Source: Artemisia argyi (Eukaryota > Streptophyta > Magnoliopsida > Asterales > Asteraceae). Taken from it: a DNA stretch of 64,000 nt. Position numbers and translations under genes: made by a program. The notes under the pieces were generated by a model. That model did no database searches. It saw only the letters and a program-made list of their open reading frames with translations, and was not told the DNA's origin. Within the stretch, counting starts at the first letter, position 1. Every line of letters starts with the position of its first letter. The DNA lies in contig CM060687.1 in assembly GCA_030686995.1 (NCBI GenBank), forward strand, positions 172,837,090-172,901,089, in the 5' to 3' direction. Shown here in pieces: positions 10,180-21,400 of the stretch.

Positions 10180-11590
10180 GTAAGTTTCTACATGATCTTA
10201 AGACAATCTCTAGTAGTGGTTTTCGTTTAATCACAATTTTAATGGTTTGATTTCAAGAAATTGCGATTTGTAGTTCTAGGGTTTCACTAATTTCGGAATC
10301 GATTTAAACATGGTTGGGGGTGCAATGTTTCATAGGGGTTTTGTCTTAAAACATGTTCTTAACTCGCCCATAACAATTAATCACAATCAAAAACATGTTT
10401 GGTTGATTCTCGATAACTAGGGTTTTAACCCGATTTGGGTACTTTTGATTATATGTTTGTTTGTTTGTTATTATTGGTGGGATATGATGTCTTCAGTGTA
10501 TATAACGTTCTAAATCACTTTAATTGTGACTTAATCCATGAATGCATAAAATTCGATAGCTAGGGTTTATGTTCATATAAGGTGTTTCTCGTATTGTGTT
10601 CATATGGTCTATTATTCGTGCTCAACATGTTCCTATGCTTGATAAGGGTTACATTATACTTAGATATGATGTAAGACTAAATGTCTTAGTGTTTTTCGAT
10701 ATGCAATTATGCACATGTTTCGAAATTCCTATTTATGTGGTATTCCTGTACCATAATTGATTGTGTTTCGTTCTATGCTTCAGGTTACTACCTTTGGAAA
10801 CTCAAAATTTCAAAAGAAATGTACGTTGCCACATTTTCGAGATTCTTGTATAAGAATTCTTTCGAAATCACAGTTTTCGAAATGGTGGAATTCTTTCGAG
10901 AACACATTTGACAAGTGTTTGCGAAAAATCTCTCAAAGTCTTGTATTTTCGAAAACCTCATTAGTTTTCGCGAAAACGCTTTGAAATTCTTCCGAGAAGA
11001 CATGTTTAGTGTGTTTGCGAAAGAATCTCATCATTGCTCATTTTTTTTCGAGGACGCAAACAGACAAAACTTTCGAAAATATTCAATTTGATTGTTTGCG
11101 AAACTTTCGCAAATTATGTAATTTTTCGATAAATTATTTATCGAAGACTCTATTTGCGGACTATTTCGAAAACACTTACATTGGGGATTTGTGAAACTTT
11201 TACCTGGGTTGCTTTTCGAGAACACACTTGACATATTTTTCGAAATCAAGGATTTATACATGTTTGCGATAAATTGTATTAAATGTTATATTTCGAGATC
11301 ATTGAATGTTGTTATTTCGAAAACATGTAATTATGTTGTGATTATTATTTGATGTAACATGTGATGTAATCATGTATCTTGGATAATGTTTGTGCTTATG
11401 TGAATGTATGAGTACTCTATGCTTTATTTCGTGATTCTAAATTATCTAAGTATACTTCACTCGTCACTTCACATATTATTATTACACCATCCGTGCTTAA
11501 ATGATTCTAAATGTTTACCTGTAATTAAACTTGTGATCGTGCTAACGAGTAACAAGTCTGGATATTTGGTTTATGATAATGTCTTTTCAG
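10180..11590 (+). other. Putative 5'-UTR intron of ORF3, element A
   Basis: GTAAGT at 10180 is a consensus plant donor. TCTTTTCAG at 11582-11590 is a good acceptor, six bases before the ORF3 ATG at 11597. Donor and acceptor occupy the same positions relative to pol and ORF3 in B and C, and the intron length is similar (1411 nt here, 1339 and 1316 nt there). No long ORF is present. It holds the TTTCGAAA palindrome array. Splicing is inferred from sequence only. Confidence 0.6.
10785..11310. repeat. Array of TTTCGAAA / TTTGCGAAA-type palindromes in the element A intron
   Basis: About two dozen irregularly spaced copies of TTCGAA-, TTCGAGAA- and TTTGCGAAA-type motifs occur here. Two larger perfect odd palindromes are included: 19 bp at 11095-11113 and 21 bp at 11125-11145. 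The position corresponds exactly to the TTACGCGTAA arrays in B and C, but the motif is different. Small ORFs through this stretch (repeated Phe-Ser-Lys and Phe-Glu-Asn) are products of the repeat and not genes. Confidence 0.8.
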
Positions 11591-11596
11591 ATTGTT

Positions 11597-14500
11597 ATGG
11601 CTGAACACAACGAGAATGTCCCCGAACAAACTCTTCCGTTGCTCACACTGAATGACATCATCCCTGCTGACTACAGCGTCACCATTGGTAGAAAGAATCG
11701 TCGAGTTGACTTCGACAAATTGAGAATTCCTGAGAACTCGTGCAAAATTGTCAAAGATATTCTCCTTGCACATCCATGCAAGCATCTGCTCAACAAATCT
11801 ACATCAGTTCCTGTGTTCTATCTTCATCAGTTCTGGCTTACGGCAAAGGTTAACTTAGATGATGAGTCTTTCACTGTTACGCTGGATCGATAAGTGTACA
11901 CTGTAGATCACGAAGTCCTTCGTACAATCTTCCTTCTACCTCAGCCTGAGAATGAAATTGTTCCAATGGTGCCTGAACTGGATCTCTTGGACTTCTTCAT
12001 TGACCTAGGATACGATGTTCAAGACGACTTACCTCTAATCAAGCATTCCATATTCAATGAAAAGAACATGCCTCAGCCATGGAGAACTTTCTATATGTTG
12101 GTCGTACGTTTAATATCAGGAAGAAAAAGTGGTCACGAACATCCCAGACTTGAGCATTTACAAGTGTTCTGGGGAATGGTCAGTATGTTACCGATTGATT
12201 TTGCAATTCCCATAATGAATGATCTAGTCTACAACATTCAAACCGAACGTGAAAAGACTATGATCCCGTTCATAAGATTCACAAAGCTAATCATTGAGTA
12301 TTTTTGCAAAGATACACCGGAATTCATCAAAAGAATGGGAGATCCAAATGAGCCAAAGAACCTCTAAGAGGACGACTTCACCATTTCTTTTGTCAAAATG
12401 ACCACGTCTTCTACAAAGCAAAAAGGAAAGAGGCTTCCCGAGTACCTTCTTGATGAAAACATCAGGAAAAGTTCAAGCTATGAATTCTATGATAATGCTT
12501 ATAAAGGGATTCAGGAAGAGACTACCATACAGACTCGAAGTAAAGGAGGTGTGAAATCTGGGAGTACTAGTAGCACTACTGGTTTACTACAATCAAAATC
12601 AAAGGCTACTCCCAAAACTAAACCTTCCACCAAACTGAAACCTACACCCAAACCTAAGCCTGCAACTAAGCCAAGAAAGAAGGTAACACCAAAGCGCGCT
12701 CTTCGAGATGAACCTATACCGCCACCCTCTGAAAGCGACTTTGAGTTTGACATAGAATCTGAAGAAGAAGAGGAAGACTTTAAACGAAGAGTAAGAGTAC
12801 CTGAAGAAGCATTTCCAGAAATGGAAATTGCTATAGAACAAAGTTTAGAAACCTTTGAAGCAGATAAAAGAAAAAGGCAAGGGATCACGATCAATGAACC
12901 CAATGATGATGAAGAAGACGAACCAATAGTTGAACAATTGGTCGAAAAAAGAAAATTGAAAAGTATAGTTGTTGACATACGGGCCGAAGAGAAGAAATTT
13001 CTCAAAGATCAGAGGGAAGCATCACTCCTCATCCGACTTCATCCTCAACCTTCATCACCACCTGTCGATCAACCAGAGCATGAAGGCACTACCAGCAGCA
13101 TAGTTCCTCCCGTTGTGTCTACTACTTTAGAACCAGCTTTACAACCCGGTGACAAAGTAAAAGACACAGATGCAACAGGTGACATCACTATGATAGAAAC
13201 TACAAATATTGAGGAGAATGTTGATGAACAGGAGCACATTGCCACGGATCAGGGATTTGACCATTTCACCACACCAGAGTTTCTTGCACAGGAAGAAGAG
13301 GAATGTAGAAGAAAGGAAAGTGAAGAAAAAGAAGCATTCGACACCAACATATTCCTTCAATCATCTTCACACTCTAAGATGACATCTTCAGAACAACCTC
13401 CACCTCCTAAAGACTCTCCACCAAAGGATCCGACTCCTCGAGCTTCTTCTTCAAGCTCCCACAATGAGTCGTCTTCAGAATCATCACCGGAACATTCATC
13501 TCCTTCACCTTCTGAAACCGCATCTAAGCAACAATCAATCAATCTACCCACAAAACCAGTTGATCTTCAGGAGCAAGTCAACAGTCTTACAACTTTGGTT
13601 AATAATCTTGCTAAACAAGTTGAAGACGTTCAGGAGGCAAAGCAGCAAATCGATAAGTTCATGAAAGCAGACTTGGAAGGACTCATCAAAACTTTCACAC
13701 TCGATTACCCCACAGATAATCTTGTTGATATCATCACTCCTGAAGTGACAAGTCTTATTGAACAAATTAAGGATAACTTGGAGCACAGGATCAGAAGTGT
13801 TGCAAAGAAAATGCTGTCAACAACACCATTCACTCTTCACCCTGCAAAAGCTTCAACATCAACTCCAACCATTTCTGAACCATCGGTCAAAGACCTACTT
13901 GCTCAGCTCTACGACAAAGTTGCATACAAAACCAATTTAACAACTGAAGAAATTGCACTTATCGACGCCATTGCAGCTAACTTGTCAAAAGAGTCGTGCA
14001 AAGAAGCTGCTGGATCCCTGAAGAGGTCAAGGAAAGATGACGACCCGGACCCAAACTCAAAAGGAAAGAAACACAGCCGGAACCGGTCCATCATCTTCTC
14101 ACCAACCACAAAAGGATTCCACTCCTCCTGGAAATCAACAACATCCTTCAGCTTCTGGTCAAGGTCCTACAGACCAGGAAGGAACATTCATGCAACCTAT
14201 TGATGATTATAAAGGACAACCTGATACCAACTACCGTGCCTCTCCAATTCCCGATTCTAAACCTGGACCATCATCAACCTTCAAAGCTCAAGACAAGGAT
14301 ACTACATCCAAGTCTAAAAGGTCAAAGAAAAGGAGACGTCACTCATGGATAGACAATGACGACACACCTCAAGATGATTGATTGACTGATTTGGTCAAGG
14401 CTCAACCTCCTCTCAAAAATGAAGAACCACTTCCGGGCAATACACTTCAGTACACTCAAAGTATAATGGCGGATCTTCAAATTGAGAAACTTACAAAGGC

Positions 14501-15662
14501 TGAGTTAAGAAGAATCAATCAGGATGCACAGGAATTCCTAAAGTCTAGATCTGGAAACAAGATGGAATTTGAATTTCGCATGCAGAATATAGCTAGTGCA
14601 ATGTCTGGAAAGTTTGACTGGCTAAATCCTGAAGCAAATTTCGACATCCATTCAGGAAAACCCGACAAGCCATACTTCACCATTTGGACCAAACCACTAC
14701 CTCTGCAAGGATTTCCAGAAAAACCGAAGATACCTTACCGCTTCTTCTTCAACAAAGATCTTCGTAACCTCCAACTCACTCAAGTGAACTCCAAACAAAA
14801 ATATGCTTCATCATTAACTATCTCAGTGCCAGCCGCAAGATATGATGTTCCTGCAATTGAAGAATCAACTCCAGTATTTAGCAACTCCATTGTGGCATAC
14901 GACAGAGATGCTTTACATGGGATTCAGCATTGGCCTGAACATCGTCGACTCGGTTACACTCTCAGGTTAGAAATCAAGTCATTAGAGAATATGAAGCATA
15001 AATCAAGGATTATTGCTATCTTGGAGATTCAAGAGTCGAAAAGGTTTAACTACATGTTCATGAATGAGATTGTGGTTAAAAGGCAAGATGAAAAGAAGTA
15101 CAAATTCTCTGAAGCAGACTTTCATGACCTTTATCTAAATGACATTGAAGACATGTATCTAGAAAAAGTTCAAGGAAGAATGTGTGGATTCGAAACTGAA
15201 ACACAATACAACTTCATTTCATCTCTACTTCTCTTCTCTGAAGCAGACTTTCCTGACCTTTATCTAAATGACATTGAAGACATGTATCTAGAAAAAGTTC
15301 AAGGAAGAATGTGTGGATTCGAAACTGAAACACAATACAACTTCATTTCATCTCTACTTCTCTTCATCTGACGATTGATAGTTCAAGAAAGAGTGGAAGA
15401 TCTTCAGCTTGGAGTGGAAAGTTACCAACAGAAGATCAATTTGACTAAGCCATAACTCTCATTTGATGGAATCAATCAAATGTCACAGTATACACTCATC
15501 CAAAAACCTTCATTTGGTTTCACCTACCTCAACAGCAAAAAACAACTAAGTTTCATGAGGCTCGATGAGATACACAAGTTCTGTGATGTTACACTCAAAA
15601 CTGTTCGTGATGGGTTAGTCAAAAGGTTGAATGATGATCCGAGTGAAGGCTTCTTACTTTAA
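11597..15662 (+). pseudogene. Element A third ORF (ORF3), degenerate homologue of the B 1435-aa protein
   Basis: The ATG at 11597 (MAEHNEN) matches the B start. The N-terminal domain (LHQFW, then PQPWRTFYM and SGHEHPRLEHLQVFW), a charged low-complexity middle, coiled-coil segments and the C-terminal domain (LNDIEDMYLEKVQG, ERVEDLQLGVESYQ, EIHKFCD) follow in B's order. Breaks: TAA 11891, TAA 12365, a frameshift near 14080, TGA 14379, TGA 15369 and TAA 15453. Several fit C-to-T changes of CAA or CGA codons. A 129-bp in-frame duplication lies at 15105-15362. About 60-70 C-terminal codons plus adjacent 3' UTR are deleted relative to B. Confidence 0.88.
15105..15362 (+). repeat. 129-bp in-frame tandem duplication in element A ORF3
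   Basis: Units 15105-15233 and 15234-15362 are nearly identical. They encode 43 residues each (from SEADF to SSLLLF) with one His/Pro difference. B and the matching region of its ORF3 have a single copy. It lies in a pseudogene, so no functional consequence is claimed. Confidence 0.92.
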
Positions 15663-15781
15663 GTAGAGTTAATCAAACATTTTCTGATTTTCATAACTCT
15701 GCTCAAAAGACAAGTATTTCACCTCAATAAGAATTCACTTGTTGAGGGGGAGTACATGAAACAAAAATCACCGTTATTATA
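15663..15781 (+). other. Element A post-ORF3 spacer with internal purine tract, up to the B insertion
   Basis: This noncoding stretch contains GTTGAGGGGGAGT at 15741-15753, resembling the GAGGGGGAG tracts after pol and before the 3' LTR. It ends with TTATA (15777-15781), the left target duplication of B. The region continues at 33848 after B. Confidence 0.7.
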
Positions 15782-16125
15782 TGTTAGGTCACCATTTAGT
15801 AAACACAAGTATGATATAAAGAGAAATGAGATGAGAAATAGACTTGGTTGATTATAAGATAATAAGAAAGATAAAAGTGCAAGAGTTTCCTTAAGGTAAT
15901 CTAATAACCAACAACATAAAATGTAACATGAGCTTACTATTTATAAGGGAGGAGCTAGGGCAACACACCCTTCCTCCCTTATCCTTTTAACGTGGGCTTT
16001 TAAGGCCTCTTGGGCTTTTACATATTGCCCATTAACTTAAACAATAATAAGAAATAATACTTAAGCAACCTATTACAAAATGTAATGACCGAGACTTGAC
16101 TAAATACTAAAGTATGATCCCAACA
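15782..16125 (-). repeat. Element B 3' LTR (344 bp)
   Basis: On the minus strand it starts TGTTGGGATC and ends GGTGACCTAACA. It matches 33504-33847 base for base as far as I can compare. A TATAAATA box lies at 15938-15945 on the minus strand. Confidence 0.95.
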
Positions 16126-17121
16126 ATCTCCCCCTAAGGGTCGGTCATCACGGTTGCTTGACGTCTTCATCTTTGTCGTTGACTTGTGACATGTAAAACT
16201 CTAGACGTCTTCAAAATGAATGAATGATAGTGAATGTACTTTGCTCTTTGTCTTTGTTCTTTGGTAATGATGTAATGATTGGATTATGAAGTTGTCTGCC
16301 GTTCGTCACTCCTGCGTCTGTGGTGGTTGTACGCCATTCCAACATACTCATACATCTTTAGACTTTCACTTACAAGAAGTTCCTTTTTCATGCATTGAGA
16401 TCTTTGTCTTTATACTTTGTAGATTCTTCTAATTGCCGTAGAATCTTTCTTTGAACTTTGTGTTGCTAAGATCTTTGGGGGAGCTTTCTTTGACTTCAAG
16501 ATGTATGTATGAGCATGTTGGAATCTATCATCATGGAAGTGAGGTACCTGCGAGTAAACAGTTAGCAATAAAACAACCGGTACTTACGGATAAGGAGTTA
16601 GAGCTCATCAACAGCATATTGTGAAGATTCCTTCTAATCCTTATCCAGGCCGTTCCCATATCAGATACTCCCGAAGGAGCTTACGAGACCTACTAAGTAG
16701 CTCAATGACTGGGTGAGTCGCTGGGGATCACTCCACGACTGTAGACCGTAATGGAACCACCGCAAACACTAAGCGTAACCCTTGTGGGGTTACCGAAGTT
16801 ACCTGCTGTCAGGGCTGTTTGATGTTGACCCTGGCAGGATTTCCGTTCAATCATTGAGGAATACATAAGTAATCCTCTCATAAACGTTCTTGGCAGATTG
16901 CTAAGATCTGCGAAGGACTTGATAGTTTACAACTGATGCCCATTGATGTAGAACACCAGTTGCAGAAATACTAAGTGTTCCTAAGAGATCTTTGATGTAT
17001 CTCAAGGCTCTAGACTCTATAAGTGCACACCTAGGTTTCTTATGCGGAGACTGGGGATGAGTCTCCTGCTTCAATATCAACCGTCTCTAAGAGATAGGTC
17101 GATAGGTTACGTAGGTTCCCC

Positions 17122-17406
17122 GTGAGAATGAAACAAGCTCTTTTAAGAGAACTTGAGTGGTTAAGAAGGTTTAGTGCATTGCATCACTGGGTCCATGACG
17201 ACTTAATCTTCAATACCGGCGTCGCCTTAGCAACAACCAGTAGCATACGTATTGAACCCGGTGTCTGCCCTAAGGTTGAATCATCTGGAGGGCTATTTCT
17301 TTTCACCCTTTTCTTTACTTTTCTTTTTAATTCTTCAACTCCTTCTTTCCCTTTCATTCATTTCTCCTTTTTTTTTCGTATCATACCTAAGGACTTCTAC
17401 TTCTAA
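17122..17406 (+). other. Antisense ORF (94 codons) in the element B 3' region, partly conserved in A
   Basis: It runs antisense to the element. Its first part (VHDDLIFNTGVALATTSSIR) is nearly the same in the antisense ORF of A (34589-34828, minus). Beyond the VCPKVE motif the two diverge in frame. The DNA itself is well conserved there, so protein-level selection is not shown. Antisense ORFs near the 3' end are known from some Ty3 elements (Grande, Retand). I regard coding as doubtful. Confidence 0.25.
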
Positions 17407-17521
17407 CTAATGGTGATGTCCTTGGGTAGATCCCTCCGGCTCTGGCGGATCATAGGACGGATATTCCTATCTTAATCACCTTATAACTCCGACAGTAGCC
17501 AAGAAACCTTTGATTGAAAAT

Positions 17522-17570
17522 CTCTCAAAGTGTTTGTGATAATCAAATATTTTGGTTAACACTTTGAGAG
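17522..17570. repeat. Conserved 13-bp inverted repeat (CTCTCAAAGTGTT) in the element B 3' region
   Basis: CTCTCAAAGTGTT at 17522-17534 is perfectly complementary to 17558-17570, with a 23-nt loop. Element A has the same arms at 34408-34420 and 34444-34456 with a different loop, which favours conservation of the stem. Confidence 0.75.
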
Positions 17571-18404
17571 TTTTGCGTACACTTTTGAAGGGCTCCCCCT
17601 GCACATGTGCTCATAAGTGTTTAATAAATTTGCACATGCGGGAGGAGCAAGCACTTTTGAATTGATCCACTTTCCGTGAACAAGACCGATTCGAGACACG
17701 CTTACATCACTAGTTAGACTAGCTTGAAATTATTACCCGGCCTGGTCAAGTCCACAGAAAGTTTCTCGAGACGGTACATTTCTACTAAGACTAATCCTTT
17801 TCGAGACACGCTTACGTGGTTAGATAAAGAGATACATTGTCAGCTTTTAGGTGACAACTAGCTCTAGTATCTAACTTGATGTTATTACCCGTCGAGGATA
17901 AGTCTTTTCGATATTACTAACATTTATTGCCTCGTCAATTCCTGGGTTAAAACTGAGTCTAGCTCGCACATGATACAACTTTTAAGCATTGACTTCGTAT
18001 ATTTTAATCACTTTTTCATTTTCTCCCCCTCAAAAATAGCATATAAAATGATGTTTTTGATAATCTTTTAGATTAAAATATGCCTTTTGAGTCTTACGGG
18101 GAGATTTACCAAGAACATTTGATTTTTAAGCAAAGTATTTTGTTTTGACAAGTGCTCCCCCTCAACAAGTGATTAGGTCTTATTGAGGTGAAATACTTGT
18201 CCTTTTGAGCAGAATTATGAAAAATCATAAATGTTTGATTAATTCTACTCAAAAGTAAGAAGCCTTCGCTCCTTATATCAGGATTGAGGCACTGATGCGT
18301 ACCTCAGGGTCCTTTCTTTACAAGTACGGGTTGTACACTGATATGCGTGCACAAACCATCATGAAGTAAATTATTGACAAATCAAATCAAATTCTTACAA
18401 TGAT

Positions 18405-21400
18405 TTACCAATCAGGCCTCTGAAATGTCAGCACCGGAAATTTGGATCTGCCTCCCACATAACTCTCCAACCTTCGGAACTGATCCCTGCGCTTCAATCT
18501 GTTCTCAATCCTTAAGATGAATCTGCGAGCATCCCGGGCTTCATTGGTGTTCCACCTTTTGGATTTTCCTAGTTCAATGTCATTGACTCTGCCTTTGATC
18601 CCATCTCTGACGAACTTAAGAGTTTCATCACAGAACTTATGAATTTCTTCATAACCCATAAAGCAGTTGCGACCGTTAACACTTCGGTAGGTGAACCCAA
18701 ATGGTCGTCTGATCAAGGAGTATTGAGGTAGATGTTGAAGGTCGGGGATGTCAAACAGGTTTGGTTTGGTGAGATTGAGCTTCTTCTGGTAACTTTCCAC
18801 TCCTAACTGAAGATCTTCGACTCTTTCTCTAACGACTATCTGCCTGATGAAGATGAGTAGAGCTTGGATGAAGGCAAGTTGCATCTTTTTGGGCAAGCCA
18901 CAGAGTTTTCCTTGAACTTTGAGCAAGTACATGTCTTCAATGTCGTTGAGACGTAGTCGTGGAAAGTCAGACTCGGAAATATCGTACTCCTTTTCATCAA
19001 ATCTTTTAAGTGTGATTTTGCTGAGGAAGGGGTACCCAAAGTGAGTGACAGTAGAAATAAATTGAATCGAGACGATCTTCAAATCACTTTCTACTTCACC
19101 CATCGTTTGGTTAAGTCTGCTGCTTCGATAATATTGTGCCCGGTTGTCTGGCCAATGATGAATACCATAAAGTGCATTCCGGTCATATTCAACAATTTTG
19201 TCGACGAAAAGTGCTGAAGCTTCTTCTTCGATGGCATTGTTGAGATATCGAGCTGCAGGGAGAAAGGCGAGTGAGGTAACGTATTTCTTTTCGATCTTGC
19301 TGCCAAGTCTCAGAAATTCCAAATCTGTGTTGTAGAAGAACTTGTACGGGATCTTTGGTTCCTTAGGCTTCCCAATCATCGGTAGTGGTTTGGACCAGTC
19401 AGTAATGTAGGGTGCGGTTTTCTTTGTGACCGGATCGACATATGATTCAGGATTGATCCAGTCAATATTGCTTGACATAGCTCGAGCAATATTTTCCAGA
19501 TGGTATTCGAGCTCGATTGAGTTAGCAGACCGATCTTTCAGAAGATTGAAAGCATCATTTTTGATTCTTCGCAGCTCTTTCTTATTCATCTTTTTCATTT
19601 TAAACTTTTGCTGAATCATTTGAGCATATTCCACTGTTCGACCATCTTGAGGTTCATGATTGTCTTCCAGTGGTGGTTGCGAACTGATCATCTTCTCAAA
19701 CCAGGAGTATTCGGCACTATTGTCTTGGTCTAGCCAGTTAAGGACGGTTTTGGGTTTCTTTGGTTCGGTGCCTTTTGATGAGGTGTCTGGTGTGGGTTGA
19801 TGATGCTTTCCTTTCTTATCTTTCTTCTTCTTCTTAGGAGACGGTTCTGGAACTTCATCGGGTTGAGGTATGTCGTCACCACCGGTGTATACGAAATGGT
19901 CGTGTGCCTTGGGAGCAGAACTTGATGCTTTCGGTTGTTGTGAGGAAGTTGTTGTGGTAGGAGGGATTACCGGTGATTTGTACTGAGATGAGGGTCCTTC
20001 GGCTTGTTTCTGTTTCTTTGCCTGAGAATTAGGATCCCTGTCTTCATCATCACTTTGACGTTTCAGCTTATCGGCCTCTGTGCTACAAGACTCTTTGTTC
20101 ATTTTGTCTTTCAGTGCTTCCAGGACTTTTGCTTCTTCAGGAGTCAAGGTGAACTTGTTTGCAAGCTTTTCTAGGAGTTGAGCTTCCAAGTCATTCAGAG
20201 AAAGTCCTGGTAGAGGAGCAGTAGACTTGTCGGCACGAAGAGTGAAGGTTGTTGATCGGATAACTTTCTTTACTGCTTGCTCAGCGAACTTGGTGAGTTC
20301 GTCTCTCATTGGTGCCAGTAGATCTTTCAGCTCAGCCACTAAGTGTTGTGCCATGTATTCCTGTGCTTGAGCTGCTAGTGCGGCTTCCAAGTTCTCTGTT
20401 ACGTCTTTAGCTAGGAAAATGTCAACCTTATCTTGTAGCTCTTTGACGTTTGTGTTCAGCTTAGATAGTTCAGCAACCTGGGTTGCAAGTTTAGCAACCT
20501 GATCTTCTAGTTTGCTTCTCTTCTTATCATGCACTCTTTTGAAAGCAGACTTGAGTAGTTTGGATGCAGCAGAGGCTTTGGAGCTCGGTTTCTTGATTGA
20601 TTTGCCATGTGTTGATTCAGATGCAGGAGGTGATGACTGTGATGATTCAATAATGGTGGTTGTGTCTTTGACATCTCCTTTCTGTAGTTCGGGTTGTACA
20701 ACTTTCTTATCTTTGGCTGTTGCTTCTTTCACCCTAAGTTCTTCTGCCAGTTTTTCAGCTTCAGCTTTCTGTCTTAGTTCTTCAGCAACCCTGGCTTCTT
20801 CGTCTTTCTTAAGTTTTTCTTCAGCCAGCTTATTAGCTTCGGCTTTAAGCCTTAGTTCTTCAGCCAGCCTGGCTTCTTCTTCCTTCTTAGACTTTTCTTC
20901 GGCCAGTTTGGCTGCCTCTTCTGCTCTCCTACTCTCTTCCATTCTGATTGATTCTTCCAGTTTAGCTTGAGCAATCTCTTCAAGTCTGGCCTCTTCAGCT
21001 TCTTGTTTTCTTTTCAGTTCCTCTTCCTGAGCTCTTTCTCGACGCTCCATTTCTTCCATAGACATAAGTCTTGGAGCATCGGTATCCATAGGATCTTCCT
21101 CTTCTTCCTCTTCCATAGTCATTTCAATGTCGGTGGGAGACACTGAGGGATTATCATAAACAACTAAGTCTGAGGAGATTCCTGTGGTAGGCTCAGGAAT
21201 GCTGCTAGACCCGCCAGCTTCGGTGGTCTGGGAGAACACTGGAGGTGGAGGTTGATCAGCATTGAATGTGTCAATTCGGCTGTGAAGGAGACCGAGGTTG
21301 AGAGCCCGTTCATTTTCTTCTTCGACTGAAAGGCCTTCAGGCTCTTGTACAGCTGTAACTGGTTCCTTCATCTTTTTTCTTCTAATCCTTTCTTCTTCCA

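Larger units (their letters stand above)
16126..18404 (-). other. Element B 3' noncoding region between ORF3 and the 3' LTR
   Basis: About 2.3 kb with no sense ORF. The purine tract TTAGGGGGAGAT abuts the LTR on the minus strand. Further GAGGGGGAG-like tracts occur near 18028 and 18160. Inverted repeats at 17522-17570 and 16336-16525 are conserved in element A (34408-34456, about 35467-35640). An antisense ORF at 17122-17406 is also partly shared with A. Transcript 3' ends and replication signals are plausible contents. Confidence 0.6.

Noticed and set aside
10757..11261. Small ORFs on both strands rich in Phe-Ser-Lys and Phe-Glu-Asn
   Set aside because: They are translations of the TTTCGAAA array, which reads similarly on both strands; no start context or conservation supports a gene.
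12511..13005. 164-codon antisense ORF opposite element A ORF3
   Set aside because: Its Ser/Leu-rich composition mirrors the Glu/Lys/Pro-rich sense sequence. The sense frame matches ORF3 of B and C.
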